From: Mucilaginibacter_A sp964251965
GTDB taxonomy: Bacteria; Bacteroidota; Bacteroidia; Sphingobacteriales; Sphingobacteriaceae
NCBI GenBank assembly: GCA_964251965.1
Contig: CAXULQ010000012.1
Coordinates: 1-64,000, forward strand
Length of the DNA: 64,000 nucleotides
Reading direction: 5' to 3'
Below, piece after piece: positions 50,808-57,801 of the stretch; within the stretch, counting starts at the first letter, position 1, and each line of letters starts with the position of its first letter. The notes under the pieces were generated by a model. That model saw only the letters and a program-made list of their open reading frames with translations. It made no database searches and had not been told where the DNA came from. Position numbers and translations under genes: made by a program.

Positions 50808-51607
50808 TGGTCTTCAAAATCCTCTCCATAATTCCTGACTGAAAAAGGTTTATCTCTATAAAAAACCAATTCGTAATCTATATTTTCCCCTTCTTTCGAG
50901 GCTAACCAGGGCAAATCTTTATGCGAATAAGCGCTAATGGCAGCGGCAGACCAATCGCTCATTTGCTCAATTACCCGGTCGATCACTTCTTTTTCACTGG
51001 CTTTCAGTTCTGTTAAATCTGCTTTTTCAAGCGGCAAATATCTTGTTTGCGGATAACCGTGGTAATTGGTTTTGACCTTTTGCAACTGCTGCTGACCAAT
51101 CATCTGATTAATAATTTGATCAAAATTTTGTGGAACAGGGCCGTAAGGCAACTTGCGATAAGTTGCGCCTGTTAATTGCTCTTCATACAATTCGTAATAA
51201 TTAAAATCTGAAAAGTAAAGTAACTTGTAAAGCACTGTTTCGCCAACATTTGGCTTGCCAGCGCAGTGTTCTAAAATATACAGGATTACATTTTTAAACT
51301 TGTTTACTTGTAAGGCAGGAACAGCAATCCGTTCTGTAGCTGTTTTGGGTTTTGTTTCTGTTTGGATAGGATTTTCTGGTTTAGCTGTAAATTCTTTAGA
51401 CATAAAATCATCTAAAGAAAAGTTTAAAATCATTGCTAATTGTTGCAGTTCAAGTACATCAACGCTTCGGTTTCCTAATTCTATTTGTGCCAAAGACGGC
51501 CTTGATATTTTAACACTTTTTGCCAAATCTTCCTGCGACAAACCTTTTGTTTTACGGATTGCTGTGAGCCGTTGTCCGATTTGTTTTCGTGATAGTTTTG
51601 TGCTCAT
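50804..51607 (-). CDS. XRE HTH antitoxin fused to a Panacea (SocA/DUF4065) domain
   Basis: 267 aa. Residues about 5-65 form an Xre HTH (GQRLTAIRKTKGLSQEDLAKSVKISRPSLAQIELG). Residues about 105-260 are a Panacea/SocA-type domain with GETVLYKLLYFSDFNYYELYEEQLTGATYRKLPYGPVPQNFDQ, the YGPVP region being its hallmark. Panacea-containing antitoxins are known to neutralise varied small toxins. Here the partner is the RelE-like protein encoded immediately downstream with a four-base overlap. The HTH probably autoregulates the operon. Confidence 0.88.
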   Translation of the reverse strand: MSTKLSRKQIGQRLTAIRKTKGLSQEDLAKSVKISRPSLAQIELGNRSVDVLELQQLAMILNFSLDDFMSKEFTAKPENPIQTETKPKTATERIAVPALQVNKFKNVILYILEHCAGKPNVGETVLYKLLYFSDFNYYELYEEQLTGATYRKLPYGPVPQNFDQIINQMIGQQQLQKVKTNYHGYPQTRYLPLEKADLTELKASEKEVIDRVIEQMSDWSAAAISAYSHKDLPWLASKEGENIDYELVFYRDKPFSVRNYGEDFEDQ

Positions 51608-51699
51608 TTCTGTTTATACAACTGATTAAAACAAAAATATTAATTGTTTTAATATCAAACAAATAGTTGTTCTAAAAATAAACTATTGCCTCTAACAGT

Positions 51700-52926
51700 T
51701 CAACTTTCATTCTTCACCAAAACCCGCTTCATACTCCGATAAGCCAACCAAGTACTTAGTAAAACCAAAACCGCGCCCAAAAAAAATGGTGCGCCGGGAA
51801 ACAGGAATGGTGTTTTGGTGCTGGTAAAAAAAGCAAACAAACTCGTCATCATTACGGGTGCAAAAATGGTAGTCGCACTCATTAAGCTGGTTAGCGCGCC
51901 CTGCAATTCGCCTTGTTCGTTAGCTGGCACAAAACCCGCCATGATGCTTTGCATAGCTGGCCCAGCAATTCCGCCCAATGAATACGGAATGATGAAAGCG
52001 AACATCTGCCAGCTATTGGCTGCAAAAGCAAACAGGAACAAGCCTAAGCTGTACATTATAAACCCAACGTAAAGGCTTTTTTCTGTCCCCAGTTTTGGGA
52101 TTGTCCAGCGGATCACAATGGTTTGCACCAGCGCCGTCATCAACCCGACAAAACCCAGCGAATAACCTACCATCGCTTCGTTCCATTTCAGTTTTTCCAT
52201 ACCATAATAACTCCAGGTGCTTTGCATACCGTTGCTGGCGGTGTAAAGCAGGATCAGCGAAATCACCAAACCGCTGATAGCCGGATATTTTCGGAGTTGC
52301 AGCAAGGCACCAACAGGATTGGCCCTTTTCAGCATAAATGGCCGTCGGTTTTCTTTGGAAAGGGATTCGGGCAAAACAAAAAAACCGTACAAAGCATTAA
52401 GCAAACTTAAACCGGCAGCAGCCATAAACGGAACGCGCGCACCGTATTGGCCAAGCAAACCGCCCAAAACCGGGCCGATGATAAAACCGATGCCAAAAGC
52501 AGCACCAATCATCCCGAAGTTTTGTGCCCGGTTTTCCGGCGTGCTGATATCTGCAATATAAGCCGAAGCGGTTGTAAAACTGGCACCAGTGATCCCTGCA
52601 ATACTCCGACCAACAAACAGCCAGCCAACACTTGGCGCAAAAGCGAGGAAAATATAATCCAAACCAAAGCCTAAAAGTGAGAACAGCAAAACCGGCCTTC
52701 TGCCAAAACGATCACTTAAATTGCCCAAAACCGGTGCAAACAAAAACTGCATAATGGCATAAGCAAACGTAAGCCAGCCGCCAATTACCGAAGCCTGACT
52801 TAAATTTCCATGGATCAGTTCCGTAATCAATTTAGGCAAAACCGGGATGATGATCCCGAAACCGGTTACATCAATCAGCAGCGTTACAAATATAAAACCG
52901 AGTGCAGCTTTGCGCGGAGAAGCCAT
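51700..52926 (-). CDS. TCR/Tet-family MFS transporter
   Basis: 408 aa with twelve helices. The N-terminal GFGIIIPVLPKL and loop motif GNLSDRFGRRPVLL (motif A), motif C region (GAAFGIGFIIGPVLGGLLGQYG) and C-terminal helices match the drug:H+ antiporter group that includes Tet(A)-type proteins. The substrate is unknown, and tetracycline resistance must not be assumed. It follows the toxin-antitoxin pair on the same strand, and a dispersed motif copy lies upstream of its start. Confidence 0.9.
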   Translation of the reverse strand: MASPRKAALGFIFVTLLIDVTGFGIIIPVLPKLITELIHGNLSQASVIGGWLTFAYAIMQFLFAPVLGNLSDRFGRRPVLLFSLLGFGLDYIFLAFAPSVGWLFVGRSIAGITGASFTTASAYIADISTPENRAQNFGMIGAAFGIGFIIGPVLGGLLGQYGARVPFMAAAGLSLLNALYGFFVLPESLSKENRRPFMLKRANPVGALLQLRKYPAISGLVISLILLYTASNGMQSTWSYYGMEKLKWNEAMVGYSLGFVGLMTALVQTIVIRWTIPKLGTEKSLYVGFIMYSLGLFLFAFAANSWQMFAFIIPYSLGGIAGPAMQSIMAGFVPANEQGELQGALTSLMSATTIFAPVMMTSLFAFFTSTKTPFLFPGAPFFLGAVLVLLSTWLAYRSMKRVLVKNES

Positions 52927-52961
52927 AATAGTGAGGATTAAGGTTGAAGCAAATTATAAAA

Positions 52962-52982
52962 TTTAGGTGATAAAAGAAGCAT
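52962..52982 (+). repeat. Dispersed motif, subtype A with left half
   Basis: TTTAGGTGATAAAAGAAGCAT. The 21-bp sequence is identical to the copy at 54134-54154 and is the reverse complement of 55852-55872. Confidence 0.87.
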
Positions 52983-53061
52983 TTGATTTTTGTGTTGTTA
53001 TCAAGCGTTTTGTTTTGATCTAAGCTAATATTCCGTTTGTTCGAATTTTGATATCAACAAA

Positions 53062-53091
53062 AAAAGGATACAGTTTCCTGTACCCTTTTTA
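53062..53091. terminator. Terminator of manganese catalase gene
   Basis: Stem AAAAAGG...TACAG / CTGTA...CCTTTTT with loop TTTC, 21 bases beyond the catalase stop, with T-rich ends. Confidence 0.8.
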
Positions 53092-53111
53092 ATATTAAAA
53101 ATGTTGTTAAC

Positions 53112-54014
53112 TTAAATTTTGATGCCCATCTTTTTGGCAATATCCCCAAACATATCCGGGTCAATACCATCAGCTCCGGGAGCACTTAACTGTGGTTCTT
53201 CGTCTAAATCTGGCGGCGTAAACCCTTCCGGTGCACCAAAAACCACTTCTAATTCTTTGCCATCTTCCGGGTGCGGCCCGTTAAAAACTAATCCTGCTTG
53301 TTGAAAATCTTTTTCACTGTAAGTATAAAGTTTCAGGTGCGAATTTTGGGATTCCCACTTGCGTGTTTCCGGGAACGCTTTGTTACTTAACTCCGGCGTT
53401 GGCACCAATTTAATTACTGCTACACCAGTTAATTGCTCTAAAGCACGGGCATAAGCCACTACGTGCAAGCCACCCCTAACTAAAAGATAACTAATCATTT
53501 CTCTTGCACAAGGGTCGGTTACCATCGAGTAAGCCTTCATTTTATTAGCCCTTGCACCACATTCTAAAAAGAAATTGTGCAATAAATCTAATTTCAAATT
53601 TCCGCTGTTGAACACATTCTGGCCAGTCCAAAAATTACCCATAGAATCTACCGGCATTGCTGTTTGCGCCGTAGAAAAGAAATGATAAGTATTGCGTGCA
53701 TCTACCACTTCTTTCAGCGGGCCTGGTTTTGGGTCGTGGCCGCGTTTGGTTGAGCCGGTAAGCAGCAAGTTAATGGCATAAGAAACAGCTTCGATATGGC
53801 TGTATTCTTCTCCTGCAATACTCGCAATTACATCATAATATGGGCGTAAACGTTTTCTTCCTCTAAAGTTGAAAGATTGGAAAGTGTAGTTCATTAAAGT
53901 TGACATTTCGCCAAACTTTCCACCAAGTAACTCTTGGATAGCTGCCGCATCATTTGGTGACGGATTATTCGGGATCGGAAGTTCTACAGCGATCTTGTCT
54001 GCTCTTAAAATCAT
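53112..54014 (-). CDS. Manganese catalase
   Basis: 300-aa ferritin-like four-helix protein. The di-manganese ligand positions are seen in GKFGEMSTLMNY (Glu), IAGEEYSHIEAV (Glu, His), FFLECGARANKMKAY (Glu) and GGLHVVAYARALE (His). It dismutates hydrogen peroxide without haem and protects against oxidative stress. The Gly/Pro-rich C-terminal tail (FTPPDLDEEPQLSAPGADG) is typical. It lies downstream of proC with a separate terminator, so it is probably its own unit. Confidence 0.92.
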   Translation of the reverse strand: MILRADKIAVELPIPNNPSPNDAAAIQELLGGKFGEMSTLMNYTFQSFNFRGRKRLRPYYDVIASIAGEEYSHIEAVSYAINLLLTGSTKRGHDPKPGPLKEVVDARNTYHFFSTAQTAMPVDSMGNFWTGQNVFNSGNLKLDLLHNFFLECGARANKMKAYSMVTDPCAREMISYLLVRGGLHVVAYARALEQLTGVAVIKLVPTPELSNKAFPETRKWESQNSHLKLYTYSEKDFQQAGLVFNGPHPEDGKELEVVFGAPEGFTPPDLDEEPQLSAPGADGIDPDMFGDIAKKMGIKI

Positions 54015-54132
54015 AACAAAAGGGTTTTATATCAGTTAATAATACTGTTACAACCTGTCGTTATAATTAAAGTTTTAATAATTGAGTTTATATATTTAGA
54101 ACGGATGAAGCGTATTTATTTAGATACACTAA

Positions 54133-54154
54133 TTTTAGGTGATAAAAGAAGCAT
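54133..54154 (+). repeat. Dispersed motif subtype A overlapping proC stop
   Basis: TTTTAGGTGATAAAAGAAGCAT. Read in the proC sense, the TGA stop overlaps the first base of ATGCTTC, giving TGATGCTTC. Confidence 0.87.
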
Positions 54155-54966
54155 CAGTCCTCCTTATACAATTCCCCAGCTTTGATGGCCGAAGTTTTAA
54201 TGCCTTTGATCATCGCCGAACTAAAACCGTTGTGTTCCATTTCGTTCAAACCCGCTATGGTACAGCCTTTTGGCGAAGTTACTTTGTCGATTTCCTGTTC
54301 CGGGTGAGAAGCCAGTTGCAGCAATAAATCCGCCGCACCTTTTGCGGTTTGGGCAGCCATTTTCAAAGCGTCGTGCGCATGGAAACCAATTTCTGTCCCG
54401 CCTTGTGATGCAGCACGGATAGATCGTAAAAAGAAAGCAATGCCGCAGGCACATAAAGCTGTGGCCGAAGTCATCAATTCTTCGTTAATTTCGATACTTA
54501 CGCCAACTGTATCAAACATGGAAGTAACCAATTTTAAGTTTTCTGCGGAAGCATTGTCTGTGGCGAGGCACGTCATAGATTGACCGATTGCAATTGCCGT
54601 ATTTGGCATCGCACGGACAACTTGTACATCGGCTTCCAATTGTTTGCGGATGGCAGCACAACTCACGCCGGAAATAACCGAAATAAACAATTGTTTTTCT
54701 ACTTGGATACTTGCTTTTATCTCGTCCAGCAACTTGTTTAATTGTTGCGGCAATACTGCAATAATTACAATGTCTGCTTCTTTTACCGCATTAAAATTGT
54801 TATTGGAAGTTTGAAATCCAAGTTCGGCTTGTGGTTGCAAAGCTGCCAAATTTCGGCGCGTTAAGGTGATGTTTGCAGGTTCGGAAATTTGTGCTTTTGC
54901 CAAACCTTTGGCCAAAGATAATCCAATATTACCGCTGCCCAATATGGCTATTTTTTTGTCAATCAT
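54154..54966 (-). CDS. proC: Pyrroline-5-carboxylate reductase
   Basis: 270 aa from MIDKKIAILGSGNIGLSLAKG, the NAD(P) site. It reduces 1-pyrroline-5-carboxylate to proline. The central SGVSCAAIRKQL and VRAMPNTAIAIGQSMTCLA, and the C-terminal SPKGCTIAGLNEMEHNGFSSAMIKG (T-x-A-G-L), are diagnostic. The 34-residue upstream extension reads through phrase-like repeats and is rejected. It follows argB closely, so the two genes may share a transcript despite the repeat between them. Confidence 0.95.
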   Translation of the reverse strand: MIDKKIAILGSGNIGLSLAKGLAKAQISEPANITLTRRNLAALQPQAELGFQTSNNNFNAVKEADIVIIAVLPQQLNKLLDEIKASIQVEKQLFISVISGVSCAAIRKQLEADVQVVRAMPNTAIAIGQSMTCLATDNASAENLKLVTSMFDTVGVSIEINEELMTSATALCACGIAFFLRSIRAASQGGTEIGFHAHDALKMAAQTAKGAADLLLQLASHPEQEIDKVTSPKGCTIAGLNEMEHNGFSSAMIKGIKTSAIKAGELYKED

Positions 54967-55060
54967 TTTTGAGTTGTAAGTTTTAGGTTTTGAGTTGTAA
55001 GTTGTAAGTGATGAACTCAAGTTGGGTTGCAAGTTATGTATTAAGAACCGGCAACCTACA
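54967..55060. repeat. Phrase-like repeat between argB and proC
   Basis: Words GAGTTGTAAGTTTTAGG, GAGTTGTAAGTTGTAAG and CAACCTACAACTGTC repeat imperfectly. It occupies the whole spacer and creates a false N-terminal extension of proC. Confidence 0.6.
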
Positions 55061-55064
55061 ACTG

Positions 55065-55853
55065 TCAACTTTTCAAACTTGTTCCAAAAGTATTTCCCTT
55101 ATCCAATAAATGCAGTTCATCGGCCTGGCCGATAATTACTTCTTTTACACCACTTTTTATGGCGGCAAAAGCATTATCCAATTTTGGCAGCATGCCTTCG
55201 GAAACTATTTTTTCTAATTTTAAAGTTTCGTAACGTTCCGGGTCAATTTCTCTAATCAACGAATCTTCATCGTCAATATCCTGCAAAACGCCTTTTTTCT
55301 CAAAGCAATAAATCAAAGTCGTTTCATAAATTTTAGCTAAAGCAACTGCAAGCGCAGAAGCAATGGTATCGGCGTTTGTGTTGAGCAATTGTCCTTCGCC
55401 ATCGTGTGTCAAAGCACAAAAAACAGGTGTAAAAGAAGCATCTAATAATTTGCTGATGCTTTCTGCCTGGATAGAATGTTCGTCTAAATCTCCCGCAAAA
55501 CCGTAATCAATTGTTTTTACCGGCCGTTTTTTGGCGCGGATAAAATTGCCATCGGCACCGGTTAAACCAATAGCATTATTGCCGTAACGCTGCAATTGTG
55601 CTACCATATTTTTGTTGATCAGCCCGGCGTAAACCATCGTTACTACGCGTAAGGTTTCAATGTCGGTAATCCTTCTTCCATCCACTAATTTGGCTTCAAT
55701 CCCAAGCGAAGAAGAAATTTGCGTGGCCACTTTTCCGCCGCCGTGCACCAGGATTTTTAAACCTTTCAGCGCAGCAAAATCCTTTAAAAACTGGTGCAGG
55801 TTGGCGGAATTATCGATTACGTTGCCGCCAATTTTAATTACATAGAGCTTCAT
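55065..55853 (-). CDS. argB: Acetylglutamate kinase family
   Basis: 262 aa. Amino-acid kinase fold with IKIGGNVIDN at the start, ILVHGGGKVATQIS, VTMVYAGLINKNMVAQLQ, GLTGADGNFIRAK and LNTNADTIASALAVAL. It phosphorylates N-acetylglutamate, or N-succinylglutamate in Bacteroidota that use the succinyl route. The choice cannot be read here. The ATG overlaps a dispersed motif copy, whose terminal AT is the first two bases of the start codon. proC follows downstream. Confidence 0.92.
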   Translation of the reverse strand: MKLYVIKIGGNVIDNSANLHQFLKDFAALKGLKILVHGGGKVATQISSSLGIEAKLVDGRRITDIETLRVVTMVYAGLINKNMVAQLQRYGNNAIGLTGADGNFIRAKKRPVKTIDYGFAGDLDEHSIQAESISKLLDASFTPVFCALTHDGEGQLLNTNADTIASALAVALAKIYETTLIYCFEKKGVLQDIDDEDSLIREIDPERYETLKLEKIVSEGMLPKLDNAFAAIKSGVKEVIIGQADELHLLDKGNTFGTSLKS

Positions 55854-55872
55854 GCTTCTTTTATCACCTAAA
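55852..55872 (-). repeat. Dispersed motif subtype A overlapping argB start
   Basis: ATGCTTCTTTTATCACCTAAA. In the argB sense this reads AAAGAAGCATG, where ATG is the start codon. Confidence 0.87.
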
Positions 55873-55947
55873 TTATTTGCTGCCGAAATTAAACAATGAT
55901 TTGCTGTTGAGGAGGCAGAATTATCAGGATTTGCGGAAATAGCATCA

Positions 55948-55970
55948 ATACTTCTTTTATCACACTAAAA
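55948..55970 (-). repeat. Dispersed motif, subtype A with right half
   Basis: ATACTTCTTTTATCACACTAAAA, second copy in the gap upstream of argB. Confidence 0.85.
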
Positions 55971-56018
55971 CTGTTAAAACCAATTTCAGATTTTATTAGC
56001 GTTGCAATTTGAAAATGA

Positions 56019-56026
56019 TAACTTTG
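56019..56026 (+). promoter_or_regulatory. Putative -7 box of tRNA-Ser
   Basis: TAACTTTG, a perfect TAnnTTTG, 14 bases before the tRNA 5' end. Confidence 0.55.
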
Positions 56027-56040
56027 CAATCCGAAAAACA

Positions 56041-56127
56041 GGAGAGGTGTCTGAGTGGTCGAAAGAGCAAGCCTGGAAAGTTTGTATACTCGCAAGGGTA
56101 TCGTGGGTTCGAATCCCACCTTCTCCG
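56041..56127 (+). tRNA. tRNA-Ser (anticodon GGA)
   Basis: Acceptor GGAGAGG pairs with CTTCTCC. The anticodon stem CAAGC/GTTTG closes loop CTGGAAA with anticodon GGA. A long variable arm (TATACTCGCAAGGGTATC) marks a class II tRNA. The T arm is GTGGGTTCGAATCCCAC and the discriminator is G. CCA is not encoded. It reads TCC and TCT codons. Confidence 0.97.
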
Positions 56128-56279
56128 CAAGTTTAACCCTTAAACGGCTGTAAAAAGTTATTTAAGGGTTTTTTATTTTATTGTTTGGCAATTTGTGCGG
56201 CAAACAAATGGGTTCAAATAATAGGCGATAAATTACTTACACTAAAAGCTTATTAAATTTTCGGCTATAAAAATTTATA

Positions 56280-56302
56280 ATACTTCTTTTATCCCTGTAA
56301 AA
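56280..56302 (-). repeat. Dispersed motif, subtype A with right half
   Basis: ATACTTCTTTTATCCCTG then TAAAA. Inverted partner of the copy at 56353. Confidence 0.85.
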
Positions 56303-56352
56303 TTCTGTTTTTGGATGTTGTTTCGATACAAGAAGTATAATGAACCACTAAT

Positions 56353-56375
56353 TTTTTATGTGCTAAAAGAAGCAT
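56353..56375 (+). repeat. Dispersed motif, subtype A with left half
   Basis: TTTTTTATGTGC then TAAAAGAAGCAT. Confidence 0.85.
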
Positions 56376-56843
56376 AAGAAACAAACTCAATAAAATTTAA
56401 ACAGGATCTTAAATTTTAGATTTTCTTACTAAAAACCCAATAACATATTATAACTGTCTTGATATTTTGTACAACTGTTATTAAAGTTCCATCAGCCTTA
56501 TCCAATTACAAATCTTTCAATGATAAGTTTACTAAGTTCAAATTGGAATATGATAAACTAAAATCGGAATAGCAGCATCCAATCGTCCATATTTGTTATT
56601 GCCGATAAACCAGTGACCAAAATGAATATTGTTTTTTAAGTAGATAAAAGATTCTTTTTTTACAAGCAAAATCATGCAGGAATTGAAGCAATTCCGAAAT
56701 TAAGTTGGGAATAACAATTCAATCAACGTAATATAATACAAAAGGATAGGAATTAAAATAACAAAAACGGCTGCTCTTTATCTAAAAGCAATTCTTTTTA
56801 ATAGAAGTATATTTGCTAAAGGTAGAAATGTTAGCTTTATATC

Positions 56844-57767
56844 ATGATCAATGCTTTAAGCCTCAACCAGGAAATTCAACAATTTGCAAATCTCGAACTG
56901 TTGGCCAAACAAGTTGTAGAGGGTTTTATTACTGGTTTGCACCAAAGTCCGTTTCATGGTTTTTCGGTGGAATTTGCCGAACATCGTGCTTATAACAATG
57001 GCGAATCAGTCCGTAATGTGGATTGGAAACTGATGGCGCGGACAGATAAAATGTTTATTAAACAGTTTGAAGAAGAAACAAACCTGCGTTGTTTTTTGGT
57101 TTTGGATACTTCATCTTCCATGAACTTTCCGGAAAAAGGGATGAGCAAATTGGAGTTTGCCGTTTATTCCGCAGCTTCGTTAATGTATTTGTTTAAGAAA
57201 CAGCGCGATGCTTTCGGCCTTTGTTTGTTTTCTGATCAGGTAGATTTTATCAGTCAGGCAAAATCAACTTCTGCCCATTTGTTTTATCTTTTCGCGGCTT
57301 TAGAAAAGATTTTAGCCGATAAAAGAAGCAGGCAGTCAACCGGAATCTCCCAGGTTTTACATCAACTGGCCGGACAAGTACACAAGCGTTCGCTCCTAAT
57401 TATTTTTAGCGATATGCTGGAAAACGCCATGGACGAACAAAAATCTGCCGACCTTTTTGCGGCCTTGCAGCATTTAAGGCACAGCAAACACGAAATTGTT
57501 GTTTTTAATATTGCAGACCATCAGAAAGAACTGGAATTTAATTTTGAGAACCGGCCGTATCATTTTGTTGATCTGGAAAGCGGCGAGGAAATGAAAGTCC
57601 ATCCAAACGAAATCCGCGAAGGTTACCGTTCAGCATTAAACAATTATCGGCATAACTTGGAATTGAAATGTGCCCAATACCACATTGATTTAGTAGATGC
57701 CAATTTGCACGATGGTTATGACCAGGTTTTAAAAGCATATTTGATCAAAAGGAACAAAATGGCCTGA
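56844..57767 (+). CDS. DUF58 (von Willebrand-like) protein
   Basis: A 307-aa cytosolic protein. FGFSVEFAEHRAYNNGESVRNVDWKLMARTDKMF is the DUF58 signature (R-x-Y-x2-G-D/E-x-x-R-x-I/V-D-W), and FLVLDTSSSM is a MIDAS-like DxSxS motif, so it probably has a vWA fold binding a metal. Such proteins commonly work with MoxR-type AAA ATPases, but none is adjacent. It contains a full copy of the dispersed motif at the codons for ILADKRS, and its TGA stop overlaps another. Confidence 0.88.
   Translation: MINALSLNQEIQQFANLELLAKQVVEGFITGLHQSPFHGFSVEFAEHRAYNNGESVRNVDWKLMARTDKMFIKQFEEETNLRCFLVLDTSSSMNFPEKGMSKLEFAVYSAASLMYLFKKQRDAFGLCLFSDQVDFISQAKSTSAHLFYLFAALEKILADKRSRQSTGISQVLHQLAGQVHKRSLLIIFSDMLENAMDEQKSADLFAALQHLRHSKHEIVVFNIADHQKELEFNFENRPYHFVDLESGEEMKVHPNEIREGYRSALNNYRHNLELKCAQYHIDLVDANLHDGYDQVLKAYLIKRNKMA
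57310..57330 (+). repeat. Dispersed motif subtype A inside DUF58 gene
   Basis: TTTTAGCCGATAAAAGAAGCA, both half-sites, encoding ILADKRSR in frame with no visible length change. Confidence 0.75.
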
Positions 57768-57796
57768 TGCTGTTTTTATCGGCATAAAAACAGTAT
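57767..57796. repeat. Dispersed motif subtype B palindrome at DUF58 stop
   Basis: ATGCTGTTTTTAT (57767-57779) and ATAAAAACAGTAT (57784-57796) pair with one G/T wobble around CGGC. The TGA stop shares its last base with the first base of the motif. It ends six bases before the convergent aminotransferase stop and is a likely two-way terminator. Confidence 0.9.
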
Positions 57797-57801
57797 AGGA
57801 T

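Larger units (their letters stand above)
56128..56843. other. 716-bp region with no confident gene
   Basis: AT-rich spacer between tRNA-Ser and the DUF58 gene. It holds dispersed motif copies at 56280-56302 (ATACTTCTTTTATCCCTG then TAAAA) and 56353-56375 (ATTTTTTATGTGC then TAAAAGAAGCAT), which face each other, plus a decayed copy (ACAAGAAGTAT) near 56328. A 45-codon minus-strand ORF (56538-56675) is not supported. No RNA gene was recognised. Confidence 0.55.

Noticed and set aside
54967..55068. N-terminal extension of proC
   Set aside because: It translates a phrase-like repeat. The conserved NAD-binding start is at 54966.
56538..56675. 45-codon minus-strand ORF with HFGHWFIGNNKYGR
   Set aside because: Not conserved as far as I can tell and too short to support in an AT-rich spacer.
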